This document shows positions 43,785 to 53,837 of a stretch of 64,000 nucleotides of DNA, one piece after another (position 1 is the first letter of the stretch; each line of letters starts with the position of its first letter). This stretch comes from CAYQLT01 sp964418425 (GTDB lineage Bacteria; Bacillota; Limnochordia; Limnochordales; Geochordaceae), in assembly GCA_964418425.1 (NCBI GenBank), contig CAYQLT010000006.1, positions 1-64,000 on the forward strand, written 5' to 3'. A program made the position numbers and the translations under genes. Under the pieces are notes generated by a model. It was not told where the DNA came from and ran no database searches. It saw only the letters and a list, made by a program, of their open reading frames with translations.

Positions 43785-44849
43785 TCACCAGTGGATGGGC
43801 TCTCGAAGCACATGCACCAGAAGCTGGACGGCCGCCTCCACGTCGGCCATGTCCACCACCTCGGCGGGCGTGTGCAGGTAGCGCGTCGGCACCGAGATCA
43901 CCGCGGAGGGAACACCGTCCCGGCTGGTGTGAATGGGGCCGGCGTCGGTGCCGCCGAAGTCCAGCACCTCCATCTGGTAGGGGATGCCATGCCGGCTGGC
44001 CCGCTCCACCAGCAACCGCCGCAGCCCGGTGTGGGTGATGACGGAGCCGTCCTTCACCTTGATGGCGGCCCCCTTCCCCAACGCCATGGGCAGGGGACGG
44101 GCCTTGGGAGTGTCGGCGCTTGCCGTCACGTCCACCGCCAGGGCCACCTCGGGCGCCACCCGGAAGGCGGCAGGCCGGGCGCCTCGGGTGCCCACCTCCT
44201 CCTGAACGGTGAAGACCGCGTAAATGTCGTGGGGGCTTTCGCCCAGGCGCTCCAAAGCCTCGAGCACCACCGCACACCCCACCCGGTCGTCCAGTGCCTT
44301 GCCCGCCAGCCGCCGCCCCAGCGTCTGGACCGGCCGAGCGTAAGCCGCCATGTCGCCCACCTGCACCCGGGCCCGGGCCTCCTGTGCGCTGGCCGCTCCG
44401 ATGTCCAGAAAGAGCTTCTCGTGCTTGAGGTCCCGGATGTCCTCCACCGGCTCGCTCCCCACGACCCCCACGGCGCCATTGGGAAACACCAGCCGCTGGC
44501 CGAGAAGGACGTGGGGCGACACCCCGCCCACCGGCGCGAAGCGGAGAAAGCCGTTTTCGTCCACATGGGTCACCATGACCCCGATCTCGTCCATGTGGGC
44601 GGCCACCATCACCCGCACACCCCCCGGGCCTTGAGGCCGGCGATGGGCGAACAGGTTGCCCAGGGCATCCACCCACACCTCGTCGGCCAGCTCCCGCACC
44701 TCTGCCTCGATGGCCTGCCGCACCGGTTCCTCGTGGCCGGACGGGCCCGTCAGCTCCGCCAGGCTGCGGATGCGCTGCTCCAGGCGGGCCTGAGGGCCCT
44801 CAAGGGGGGACCCACCACCCCGGGCAGCCTCACCGGGACCCGATGTCAC
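43785..44849 (-). CDS. M42 metallo-aminopeptidase, third of a tandem trio
   Basis: 354 residues from a GTG at 44849 overlapping the previous stop as GTGA. Dinuclear zinc ligands and catalytic residues of M42 are visible: VAAHMDEIG (His-x-Asp), KALDDRVGC (bridging Asp), VQEEVGTRG (catalytic Glu pair), AVDVTAS, and the late THTSRDG/GGTDAGPIHTS block. M42 enzymes form dodecameric TET particles that trim peptides. The closest architecture to the trio is general FrvX/YsdC-type; exact residue preference cannot be read. Confidence 0.92.
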   Translation of the reverse strand: MTSGPGEAARGGGSPLEGPQARLEQRIRSLAELTGPSGHEEPVRQAIEAEVRELADEVWVDALGNLFAHRRPQGPGGVRVMVAAHMDEIGVMVTHVDENGFLRFAPVGGVSPHVLLGQRLVFPNGAVGVVGSEPVEDIRDLKHEKLFLDIGAASAQEARARVQVGDMAAYARPVQTLGRRLAGKALDDRVGCAVVLEALERLGESPHDIYAVFTVQEEVGTRGARPAAFRVAPEVALAVDVTASADTPKARPLPMALGKGAAIKVKDGSVITHTGLRRLLVERASRHGIPYQMEVLDFGGTDAGPIHTSRDGVPSAVISVPTRYLHTPAEVVDMADVEAAVQLLVHVLREPIHW

Positions 44850-45991
44850 GTTGCGTCCCCTCCGTTCCACTGCCGGGATCTCCCTGCCGGCCGGCGGCCG
44901 TCCGCCAGCCCCGTCTGCCCAAGCTGAGCCAGAAAGCCCCTCACCAGCCGAACGGCCCCTTCCGCGTCCCGCAGGTCGCAGATGGCGGCGGGGCCGTGGA
45001 TGTAACGGCACGGAACGGAGACCGTCGCGCAGGGCACACCGGAACGGGAGGTGTGGATGGGCCCCGCGTCGTTTCCCCCGGCGGTCACCCGCCGCCACTG
45101 GTACGGGATACCCTCCTGCTCGGCCGTGCGCACCAAAAGCCGCACCAGGGCCGGTGAGGCGATGGAGGTGGCATCCATCACGCTCAAAGCGGGGCCCTCC
45201 CCCAGCCGGGTGGCCTCGGCGTGGGGTTCGCTGCCCGCGATGTCAGCGCAGGTGGTGCCCTCCAACACCAGGGCCAGATCCGGGCCCACGTGATAGGCCG
45301 CCACCTCAGCCCCGCGGGTGCCCACCTCTTCCTGGACGGTGAACACCGCCGCCACGGTCACCGGGTAGCGGCGAGCCAGGATCTGCAGGAGCACCGCGCA
45401 CCCGACCCGGTCGTCGAACGCCTTGCCCAACGCCCGGCGCTCACCCAGCATCTGAAAGCGGGTGGCGAAGACCGCGAAATCCCCCAGCTCCACCGCCTTT
45501 TCGGCCTGCTCCCGGCTGTCGGCACCGATGTCGATGACAAGCTGGGAGGCCTCCTCGGCCCGCCCCCGCTCGTCGGGTTTTTGGAGATGAAACGGCTTGA
45601 CCCCGATCACACCCGGGACGCAGCGAGGGCCGATGCGGACATGCTGGCCCACCAGCACCCGGTCGTCGATCCCGCCCACCTTGCGAAACCGCAGGGTTCC
45701 GTCGCCCTCGATGTGGGAGACCAAAAGCCCCACCTCGTCCATGTGGGCGGCCAGCATAACCACCGGGGCGCCTTCCCGGCCTGAAGCCCCCTCGGGGTAG
45801 CGCCAGGCCACCAGGTTGCCCAGCACGTCCGTCTCCAGGCGGTCCGCGAGGGGCTCGGCCCGCCGGGCGATGAGCCGGCGCACCTCGGTCTCCGCACCCG
45901 ACACCCCGGCCGCCTCGGAGAGGGCCTGGAGGTCCTCCCGCAGCCGCTGTCGCTCGTCAGGTTCCAGGGGTGCCGTCGCGCCGGATCCCAC
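44846..45991 (-). CDS. M42 metallo-aminopeptidase, second of a tandem trio
   Basis: 381 residues with the same M42 motif set: LAAHMDEVG, KAFDDRVGC, VQEEVGTRG and GGNDAGPIHTSRSG. The zinc-binding Asp after VQEE is replaced by Glu in LVLEGTT where its neighbour downstream has AVDVTAS, a change known among M42 subtypes and possibly affecting metal choice. Overlaps the first trio gene by 35 bp and the third by 4 bp. The C-terminal 20 residues are an Arg/Gly-rich extension. Confidence 0.91.
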   Translation of the reverse strand: MGSGATAPLEPDERQRLREDLQALSEAAGVSGAETEVRRLIARRAEPLADRLETDVLGNLVAWRYPEGASGREGAPVVMLAAHMDEVGLLVSHIEGDGTLRFRKVGGIDDRVLVGQHVRIGPRCVPGVIGVKPFHLQKPDERGRAEEASQLVIDIGADSREQAEKAVELGDFAVFATRFQMLGERRALGKAFDDRVGCAVLLQILARRYPVTVAAVFTVQEEVGTRGAEVAAYHVGPDLALVLEGTTCADIAGSEPHAEATRLGEGPALSVMDATSIASPALVRLLVRTAEQEGIPYQWRRVTAGGNDAGPIHTSRSGVPCATVSVPCRYIHGPAAICDLRDAEGAVRLVRGFLAQLGQTGLADGRRPAGRSRQWNGGDAT

Positions 45992-47222
45992 GGGCGTTCA
46001 CCCCCCAGTCCGCCAGCGCCCGTATGAAGTCCGGCTCGAGGCTGGCCACGAAGTGCGCCAGAAGCCGTCCGCAGTGCCGGATGTCGTCCAGCTGCACCAC
46101 CTCCACCGGGCTGTGCATGTAGCGAAGGGGAACCGATACCAGCCCCGTGGCAACCCCCGAACGGGAGACCTGCATGGCCCACGCATCCGTACCGGAACGG
46201 CCGGGGATGATCTCCACCTGGTGAGGCACCCCATGCGCCCGGGCCACCTCCAGCAGGCGGCGGCTGATCAGGGGGTGCATGTTGGGCCCCATCGCGACGG
46301 CGGGCCCCCGGCCCAGCTCCACCAGGTCGGGTTCCTGGACCAGACGCTGGCGCGCGAAGGTGACGTCCACCGCCACCCCCACGTCCGGCACCAGACCGAA
46401 CGTGCTGACCATAGCGCCCCTCAGCCCCACCTCCTCCTGCACGGTGGCCACGGCGTACACCTCTGCCCGGTAGCGCAGCAGGCGCAGGTGCCGCAGCGCC
46501 TCCCGCAGCACCGCCACCCCGACCCGGTTATCCAACGCCTTGCCCGCCATGCGGCCACCGAGGAGGGTCACCGGCCGCGCCGCGAGGGTGACCGGATCGC
46601 CCACCTGCACCCGGCTGCGCACCTCGGGCTCCTCCAGGCCGGTGTCCACGAACAGCTCGTCCCACTTGGGAAAGCGCTCCCTCTCCTCTCGGGAGAGCAG
46701 GTGGGGAGGCTTGAGCCCCACCACGCCCGCAAGCACGCCATGGGCGGTATGAACCCGCACCTCGTGCCCCAGCAGGGTCTGGACGTTCGTGCCGCCCATG
46801 GGAGCCACCCGGAGAAAGCCGCCCTTCTCGATGCGCAGGACCAGCATGCCCACCTCGTCCATGTGGGCGGCCAGCATCACCCGGGGAGCAGGCCCGCCGG
46901 CATCTTCCCCGACGGCCGGCCCCAGCCGCGCGATGACGTTGCCGAGCCGGTCCCGGCGCAGCTGGTCGCAGTACGCCCCCAGGCCCTGCTCCACGATCCC
47001 CGCCACCTCGGTCTCGTGGCCACAGACCCCCGAGGCCGCCGACAAAGCCTCCAAAAAGGCGGCCAGCTCATCAGCCGCCCCCGAGCCGGCACCGCCTGCG
47101 CCCCCCACCGGGCCGGGCGGCGCCACCACCCCGCCGGGGCCCTCGACTTTCTCCCGGCCGAAAGTGTCCACGCCCGAGCTCGCTCCCCTCCGCTCCCTCC
47201 GGGCCGCCGCCGGGTCCCTCAC
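45957..47222 (-). CDS. M42 metallo-aminopeptidase, first of a tandem trio
   Basis: Up to 421 residues with LAAHMDEVG, KALDNRVGV, VQEEVGLRG, AVDVTFA and SGTDAWAMQVSRSG. The Ala-Gly-Pro-Ile-His-Thr motif of the other two is AWAMQVS here, and the bridging DD is DN, so this paralogue is the most divergent. The first 50 residues are Gly/Ala-rich, so the true start may be later. It overlaps the secreted-protein gene upstream by GTGA. All three paralogues are retained side by side, which favours a hetero-oligomeric or division-of-labour role. Confidence 0.88.
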   Translation of the reverse strand: MRDPAAARRERRGASSGVDTFGREKVEGPGGVVAPPGPVGGAGGAGSGAADELAAFLEALSAASGVCGHETEVAGIVEQGLGAYCDQLRRDRLGNVIARLGPAVGEDAGGPAPRVMLAAHMDEVGMLVLRIEKGGFLRVAPMGGTNVQTLLGHEVRVHTAHGVLAGVVGLKPPHLLSREERERFPKWDELFVDTGLEEPEVRSRVQVGDPVTLAARPVTLLGGRMAGKALDNRVGVAVLREALRHLRLLRYRAEVYAVATVQEEVGLRGAMVSTFGLVPDVGVAVDVTFARQRLVQEPDLVELGRGPAVAMGPNMHPLISRRLLEVARAHGVPHQVEIIPGRSGTDAWAMQVSRSGVATGLVSVPLRYMHSPVEVVQLDDIRHCGRLLAHFVASLEPDFIRALADWGVNARGIRRDGTPGT

Positions 47223-47764
47223 AGCCCCAGGCGCAACCCCCAGCGGAACCGTCCCTCGCCGGGGGGCAAAAGCAACACCTCATACTCCGCGAAGAAGATC
47301 TCGAACTGCACCCCCACGGTGGCGAAGGGAACGGCCCTGCGGGGCGGCCACTGCCCTTGCTCCAGCGCGAAGGCCGCACCCGCCACCGCGTAGGGCGTCA
47401 GTTCGTAAAAGGGCTGGGCCGCCAGCCCCACCAGGCCGGCGTGGGCATAACCCTGAGCCGACGAGCCTGCTCCCGTCTGCCGGAAATCCGCCGAGAGAGC
47501 CAACCCGAAGCGGGGCAGCACCAAAAGCCGCAGCCCCGCTCCCAGGTTGAAGGCCTCCACCTGGATGCGAGAAGTCTCCGGGCGGCTCGCCTCGGCCGCC
47601 TGCGCCCCGTGGCCGGGCAGCGCTGCCAGAACCGCAGCCAAGGCGCCGCTCAAGAGTATCGCTGCCGGCCTCAGCTTTGCCCGAACCCTGCCCGCCGCGC
47701 CGACCCGCCCTGGGGCCGGCGCCCGCCGAGCCGGCCCAAAGCGGGTGAGGACCTGCCGCCACAA
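47219..47764 (-). CDS. Secreted small beta-rich protein
   Basis: 181 residues from a TTG at 47764 preceded by AGGCGAGG. A basic N-terminus and hydrophobic segment (ILLSGALAAVLAALPGHGAQA) predict export. The mature part is built of alternating beta-strand-like segments (AFNLGAGLRLLVLPRFGLALSADF... TVGVQFEIFFAEYEVLLLP) ending in a C-terminal Leu (RWGLRLGL), as in small outer-membrane barrels. If the organism has an outer membrane this is a barrel candidate. The longer frame to 47986 overlaps the upstream gene and was rejected. Confidence 0.55.
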   Translation of the reverse strand: MWRQVLTRFGPARRAPAPGRVGAAGRVRAKLRPAAILLSGALAAVLAALPGHGAQAAEASRPETSRIQVEAFNLGAGLRLLVLPRFGLALSADFRQTGAGSSAQGYAHAGLVGLAAQPFYELTPYAVAGAAFALEQGQWPPRRAVPFATVGVQFEIFFAEYEVLLLPPGEGRFRWGLRLGL

Positions 47765-47787
47765 GGCAACAAACCTCGCCTTCAGCC

Positions 47788-49098
47788 TTAGCTTCGCCCG
47801 GCGGGGCTTTCCCCCCTGCCCCGCAAGAACTCCTGCCGCCCGCGGCGGATCTGGCAACCCATCACCGATGCCGGCGCGGGAACCTCCGGCTCCGCCCCGG
47901 CCGCCCCGGCGCCGCTCAGTCCCAGCAGCCCCCAGGGCAGCAGCCGAAGCTGCAGCGGCTCCTGCGGGTGCGGCAGCGCCACCCACAGAGGGCAGTTTTC
48001 ACCGCCCGGTGGTGCCTCACTGCCGGCCTGCGAACCGGCCGGGCCCCCCTTGCCGGCCACCCTCACCTTCTCAAGCCAGCCGCCCACGGCGCCCCCGTCC
48101 CCTCGTCCCAGGGCCTCCGGGAGCATGCCTTCCGCCAGGCGCCCGGCAGGGGGTGGCTGGGCTCCCGGCTGGTCCCCTTGGCCCGCTCCGCAGCGCCAGA
48201 CCGCCAGCACCCCGTGCGGATCGGCCACCACCCGGCCTGTGGCTGCCTCCCCATCCGCGGGCGTGGGCAGTACCACCAGGCTCCACCCTCGCGGCCCGTC
48301 CCCGCTGGAGGCTGTCAGCAGCCGCAGGGCCTGCGCCACGGCCGCCCACCGGCCCGGCCACAACCCCGCTCTTCCCCAGACGGCCGCCATGGTCTCCCCT
48401 ACCCATGACGGCCGCCAGCACAGCCACAGGCAGGCGGCCGCGAGGGGAGCCGAGGTGGGGCCGGGATCGGATCCGTCGCCCAGTATCACCCCGTCCACGC
48501 CCGTCAGCTCCATGCCCGCCTGCAGCCAGGAAAACAGCAGGTGCCGCAAGGGGTTGGTCCACGGGGCAAGCGGATCCGCTTCCAGCCGCCCGGCCGAGAA
48601 GGTGACAGACTGGTCGAAGCTTGCGTGATAGAGCTGTACCCGGCGGTCCGGCCGGGGCCTGGCCACCACCAGCCCCTGCCCCACTCCGGCCACCGCCAGG
48701 TCGTCGGCCACCCACACCAACCCCGGGACCCAAGCTACCCGAAGCCCTTCCGGCGAAGCGCCCCAGCGCTCCACCAGCATCCGATAGGCCCTGCGCACAC
48801 CCCGGTCCGGCGGGCGAAGCAAGACAGCCTTCCACTCACCGGCCGGCCCGCCCGGCTGCATCCCGCCCCAGGGCGAGGCGGGCACACCCGCCGCCTCGGC
48901 CTGCTCCCCGCCTGTCAGCCCTGCCGCTGCCAGCCCGCCGCCTGCCGGCCCGTCGGCTGCCGGCCCGCCGCCGTCCTGGGGGCCGGCTGCACCCCGACGT
49001 CCTCCGCCGGGGATCCCCGGCTCCTTTCTGCGCCGGCTCCAGGGCCATCGGAAGAACGGGCCGCGCTCCTCGCTCACGTCGTGGCCTTGGCCTGGCAT
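47788..49098 (-). CDS. Galactokinase-like protein lacking active-site motifs
   Basis: 436 residues. After about 85 low-complexity residues, residues 88-225 follow the galactokinase N-domain layout: RVAWVPGLVWVADDLAVAG where R(V/A)NLIGEHTDYxxG is expected, then VVARPRPDRRVQLYHASF, then WLQAGMELTGVDGVILGD leading to GPTSAPLAAACLWL in place of GLSSSAAL. Catalytic GEHTDY and the phosphate loop are both lost. The second half is Gly/Pro-rich with GHMP-like remnants. It therefore looks like a pseudokinase. The similarity is by eye and needs a profile search. GalU and LacD are in the window but 13 kb away. Confidence 0.5.
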   Translation of the reverse strand: MPGQGHDVSEERGPFFRWPWSRRRKEPGIPGGGRRGAAGPQDGGGPAADGPAGGGLAAAGLTGGEQAEAAGVPASPWGGMQPGGPAGEWKAVLLRPPDRGVRRAYRMLVERWGASPEGLRVAWVPGLVWVADDLAVAGVGQGLVVARPRPDRRVQLYHASFDQSVTFSAGRLEADPLAPWTNPLRHLLFSWLQAGMELTGVDGVILGDGSDPGPTSAPLAAACLWLCWRPSWVGETMAAVWGRAGLWPGRWAAVAQALRLLTASSGDGPRGWSLVVLPTPADGEAATGRVVADPHGVLAVWRCGAGQGDQPGAQPPPAGRLAEGMLPEALGRGDGGAVGGWLEKVRVAGKGGPAGSQAGSEAPPGGENCPLWVALPHPQEPLQLRLLPWGLLGLSGAGAAGAEPEVPAPASVMGCQIRRGRQEFLRGRGESPAGRS

Positions 49099-49170
49099 GG
49101 CCCCACTCCCCGCGGCGCTGCGCTCCCCCGACTGCCAGGCCCGCAGGGGCGGGCAGCCGGGGTCTCTCCT

Positions 49171-49863
49171 TCACCGGCCCGGCGCCGCTTCGTCCGCCCG
49201 CAAGGTCGCCCCAAGCCCCATGGCCGGTGCATCCCCCAGGCGCGCCCCGAGCCGGGCCACGTAGCCGGCCCGGGGCTCTGCCGCCCGGGCCCGCCACAAA
49301 AGCCGTGCCGCTGCGGCATTATAGCCGTTTCGGGCCAGGGCCATCAGCACTTCCGCCCCGTCCTCTGCCGGCGCTTCGTAAAACCACTCCGCCAGCGCCC
49401 GGGCACCGTCGTCTCCGCCCACACACGCCAGGGCAGGGATGGCGGCTGCCCGCACGGCGTCGCACGGGTCTTTGAGCAGCGCCGCCAGCGCCGCCACCAG
49501 CTCCTTTGGGGCTTGCTGGCCGGGCCGCCAGCGCAGCCACCATCGCTCCAGCCCCTCGGCCGCCATGGCCCGAACCGCCGGTTCACCGCCACCCAAGGCG
49601 GTGGCCAGAAGCTCGGGCACCCAGGGTTCGTTCACCTCCGCCAGGGCCAGAGCGGCCAGCGCACGCCGCACCTTCGGCCCGCACGCCAGCCACCGCTGTG
49701 CCCGGGCCCGGCTTCGCAGGCGCGCCCCCATCACCCTCAGCACCCTGGCGGAGCCGTCGGGAAGCCGCTCGTTTAGGGCCTCCTGTACGGCCGCAAATAC
49801 CCGAGCGGCCTCCCGGGCGCGGCGCCGGGCAGGGTTTGCGGCTCCACCCTCTCCGCACCCCAT
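49171..49863 (-). CDS. HEAT-repeat protein
   Basis: 230 residues from the ATG at 49863 with AAGGGGG upstream. At least four HEAT/PBS-lyase-like repeats can be read (e.g. VRRALAALALAEVNEPWVPELLATALGGGEPAVRAMAAEGL and DAVRAAAIPALACVGGDDGARALAEWF in parts). No signal peptide. A binding scaffold is likely; partners unknown. It precedes the galactokinase-like gene by 72 bp. Confidence 0.7.
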   Translation of the reverse strand: MGCGEGGAANPARRRAREAARVFAAVQEALNERLPDGSARVLRVMGARLRSRARAQRWLACGPKVRRALAALALAEVNEPWVPELLATALGGGEPAVRAMAAEGLERWWLRWRPGQQAPKELVAALAALLKDPCDAVRAAAIPALACVGGDDGARALAEWFYEAPAEDGAEVLMALARNGYNAAAARLLWRARAAEPRAGYVARLGARLGDAPAMGLGATLRADEAAPGR

Positions 49864-49877
49864 CCACTCGCCCCCTT

Positions 49878-49907
49878 CAAGAACAGGTCGCCCAAGAACA
49901 GGTCGCC
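49878..49907. repeat. Perfect 15-bp tandem duplication
   Basis: CAAGAACAGGTCGCC occurs twice in direct succession (49878-49892 and 49893-49907), just upstream of the HEAT gene start. The right-hand copy overlaps a long hairpin. It is probably a slippage duplication, and it adds a partial second copy of one hairpin arm. Confidence 0.85.
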
Positions 49908-49927
49908 GGGGGTTGCCCGGCGACCTG
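49899..49927 (-). terminator. Terminator-like hairpin after malic enzyme
   Basis: CAGGTCGCCGGG and CCCGGCGACCTG form a perfect 12-bp stem around a five-base loop, 76 bp beyond the malic enzyme stop. On the minus strand the stem is followed by TTCTTGGG, a weak U tract. The flanking 15-bp duplication could offer a competing pairing partner for one arm. Confidence 0.65.
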
Positions 49928-50002
49928 GTGCGTGGGTCCGTGAAGCGGATTCGGTGCGTGGATGGGGATTCCTTCCATCTCCCCCTCGCGGCTCGCCGCC
50001 CG

Positions 50003-52285
<2,283 letters not shown>

Positions 52286-52321
52286 TTGGCCCTCCCACCC
52301 TCCGAAAAACGTGAAAACCGG

Positions 52322-52362
52322 AAAAACGCGCCGACAGCCCCATGCCCTGCAGGGGTTTCGGC
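52322..52362 (-). terminator. Intrinsic terminator after gdhA
   Basis: On the minus strand, GCCGA (from 52362) and CCCC pair with GGGG and TCGGC (to 52330), then GCG and TTTTT (52326-52322). A stem-loop plus T run 40 bp past the gdhA stop is the best rho-independent terminator in the window. A second TTTTT follows shortly after, just before the malic enzyme ribosome binding site. Confidence 0.7.
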
Positions 52363-52402
52363 CCGCCGAGGGGACGCTCCTTGGGGGGCCGCCGGAGCGG
52401 AA

Positions 52403-53734
52403 TCATGCCGCCTGCGAGGCGTCCGCACGAGCCCGCAGGCTCTGTGCCACCCGCTCCAACGCCAGCGCGTAAGCGGCCAGACGGAGATCGACGCGGTGGC
52501 GCAGGGACTGTTCCCAGACCTCATCCAGGGTACGGGCGAGTACCGCCTTCAGCCGCTGGTGCACCTCATCTTCTCGCCATGTCTGCTCGTTGAGGTTCTG
52601 CAGCCACTCGAAGTAGGAGACCACCACGCCGCCCGCATTGGCCACGATGTCGGGCACCACCACCACGCCCCGCTGGACAAGCCTGCGGTGGGCGCCCAGG
52701 GTCGTCGGGCCGTTGGCACCTTCCACCACCACCCGGGCGCGTATGCGGTCCGCGTTGGCCAGGGTGATCTGGTTTTCCACCGCCGCCGGGATCAGGACGT
52801 CCACATCCAGCTCCATCAGCTCGGCGTTGGTCAGGTGCCGCACGCCCCCGGCGTTGTACGTGGCCAGAAGACCCCCGGAATCCCGCTGGTGGCGGGCCAC
52901 GTCCTCCACGTCCAGGCCATCGGGTGCGAAGACCGCTCCCGACACGTCGCTGACCGCCACCACGGAAGCGCCCAGCTCCCGCAGGGTGCGCGCAGCCCAC
53001 CGTCCCACGTTGCCGAACCCCTGCACCGCCACCCTGCTGCCCTCGGCCCTGCCCCCCAGGCGCTCCAGCACACGGGCCGCGACATGGGCCACCCCTCGCC
53101 CGGTGGCCTCCCGCCGCCCGGGGATGCCGCCCATATGAAGCGGCTTGCCGGTGACGATGGCCGGCACGGGGCGTCCCAGCGCTGCGCTGGCGGCCTGCAC
53201 CATCCATCCCATGACCCGCTCGTCGGTGTTGAGGTCGGGAGCCGGGATGTCCACGTGGGGGCCCAGGTTGGGGAGCATTGCCAGCGTGTAGGCTCGGGTG
53301 AGGCGCTCCCGCTCGGCCTCCGACAGCTCGGAGACGTCCACCTGGACGCCGCCCTTGGCCCCCCCGAAGGGAACGTCCACCACCGCGCACTTCCACGTCA
53401 TGAGGGCTGCCAGCGCCCGCACCTCATCCAGCGCGGCGTCCGGATGGTAGCGGATGCCACCCTTGTACGGGCCACGGGCGTTGCAATGCTGAACCCGATA
53501 ACCCCGCAGCACGCGCCAGCGACCGCTGTCCATCCGAAGGGGGACCGAGACGGTGATCTCCCGATCCGGGACCGACAGGCGAGCCAGCACCTCCGGCCCG
53601 ACCTCCACCAGCCGGGCCGCCTCCCGAACCATGACATCGGCCAGCCCCACCAACCCGACGTCGTCGGCAGGCAGAGGCTGGCCGAACCGCTCTGCAGCAC
53701 CCGCCCCGGGTGCCATCCTGGCCTGCGTGTCCAA
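52403..53734 (-). CDS. gdhA: Glutamate dehydrogenase (Glu/Leu/Phe/Val dehydrogenase family)
   Basis: 443 residues from a TTG at 53734 that has a perfect AAGGAGGG 7 nt upstream; the GTG at 53785 is rejected because it falls on the predicted transcript start. PYKGGIRYHP, the catalytic lysine in MTWKCAVVDVPFGGAKGG, the NAD(P) loop VQGFGNVGRWAA and EGANGPTT are all present. It interconverts glutamate and 2-oxoglutarate with ammonia; the operator-like dyad at its promoter suggests regulation by nitrogen or carbon status. Confidence 0.95.
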   Translation of the reverse strand: MDTQARMAPGAGAAERFGQPLPADDVGLVGLADVMVREAARLVEVGPEVLARLSVPDREITVSVPLRMDSGRWRVLRGYRVQHCNARGPYKGGIRYHPDAALDEVRALAALMTWKCAVVDVPFGGAKGGVQVDVSELSEAERERLTRAYTLAMLPNLGPHVDIPAPDLNTDERVMGWMVQAASAALGRPVPAIVTGKPLHMGGIPGRREATGRGVAHVAARVLERLGGRAEGSRVAVQGFGNVGRWAARTLRELGASVVAVSDVSGAVFAPDGLDVEDVARHQRDSGGLLATYNAGGVRHLTNAELMELDVDVLIPAAVENQITLANADRIRARVVVEGANGPTTLGAHRRLVQRGVVVVPDIVANAGGVVVSYFEWLQNLNEQTWREDEVHQRLKAVLARTLDEVWEQSLRHRVDLRLAAYALALERVAQSLRARADASQAA

Positions 53735-53794
53735 CGGGAACCCTCCTTGCTCAGGCGCCACAGCCGCCCGATTTGGGGTGGGCACCCGCCCACA

Positions 53795-53817
53795 AGTATA
53801 GTGTACTCGGTATACAC
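53795..53817 (-). promoter_or_regulatory. gdhA promoter -10 with overlapping inverted repeat
   Basis: Minus-strand TATACT (53800-53795) is a good -10. Immediately upstream GTGTA-N7-TACAC (53801-53817) is a perfect dyad that fills the -10/-35 spacer, a position suited to a repressor dimer, in the style of GntR-family sites (TGTA-N7-TACA core). No recognisable -35. The leader to the gdhA TTG would be about 54 nt. Confidence 0.6.
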
Positions 53818-53837
53818 CACTTCGCGCCAGGGGGGAT

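Noticed and set aside
47764..47986. Longer N-terminus for the small secreted protein
   Set aside because: Would place the signal peptide deep inside the protein and overlap the galactokinase-like gene; the TTG at 47764 has a ribosome binding site.
53735..53785. GTG start for glutamate dehydrogenase at 53785
   Set aside because: It sits on the predicted transcription start and lacks a ribosome binding site, whereas the TTG at 53734 has AAGGAGGG at ideal distance.
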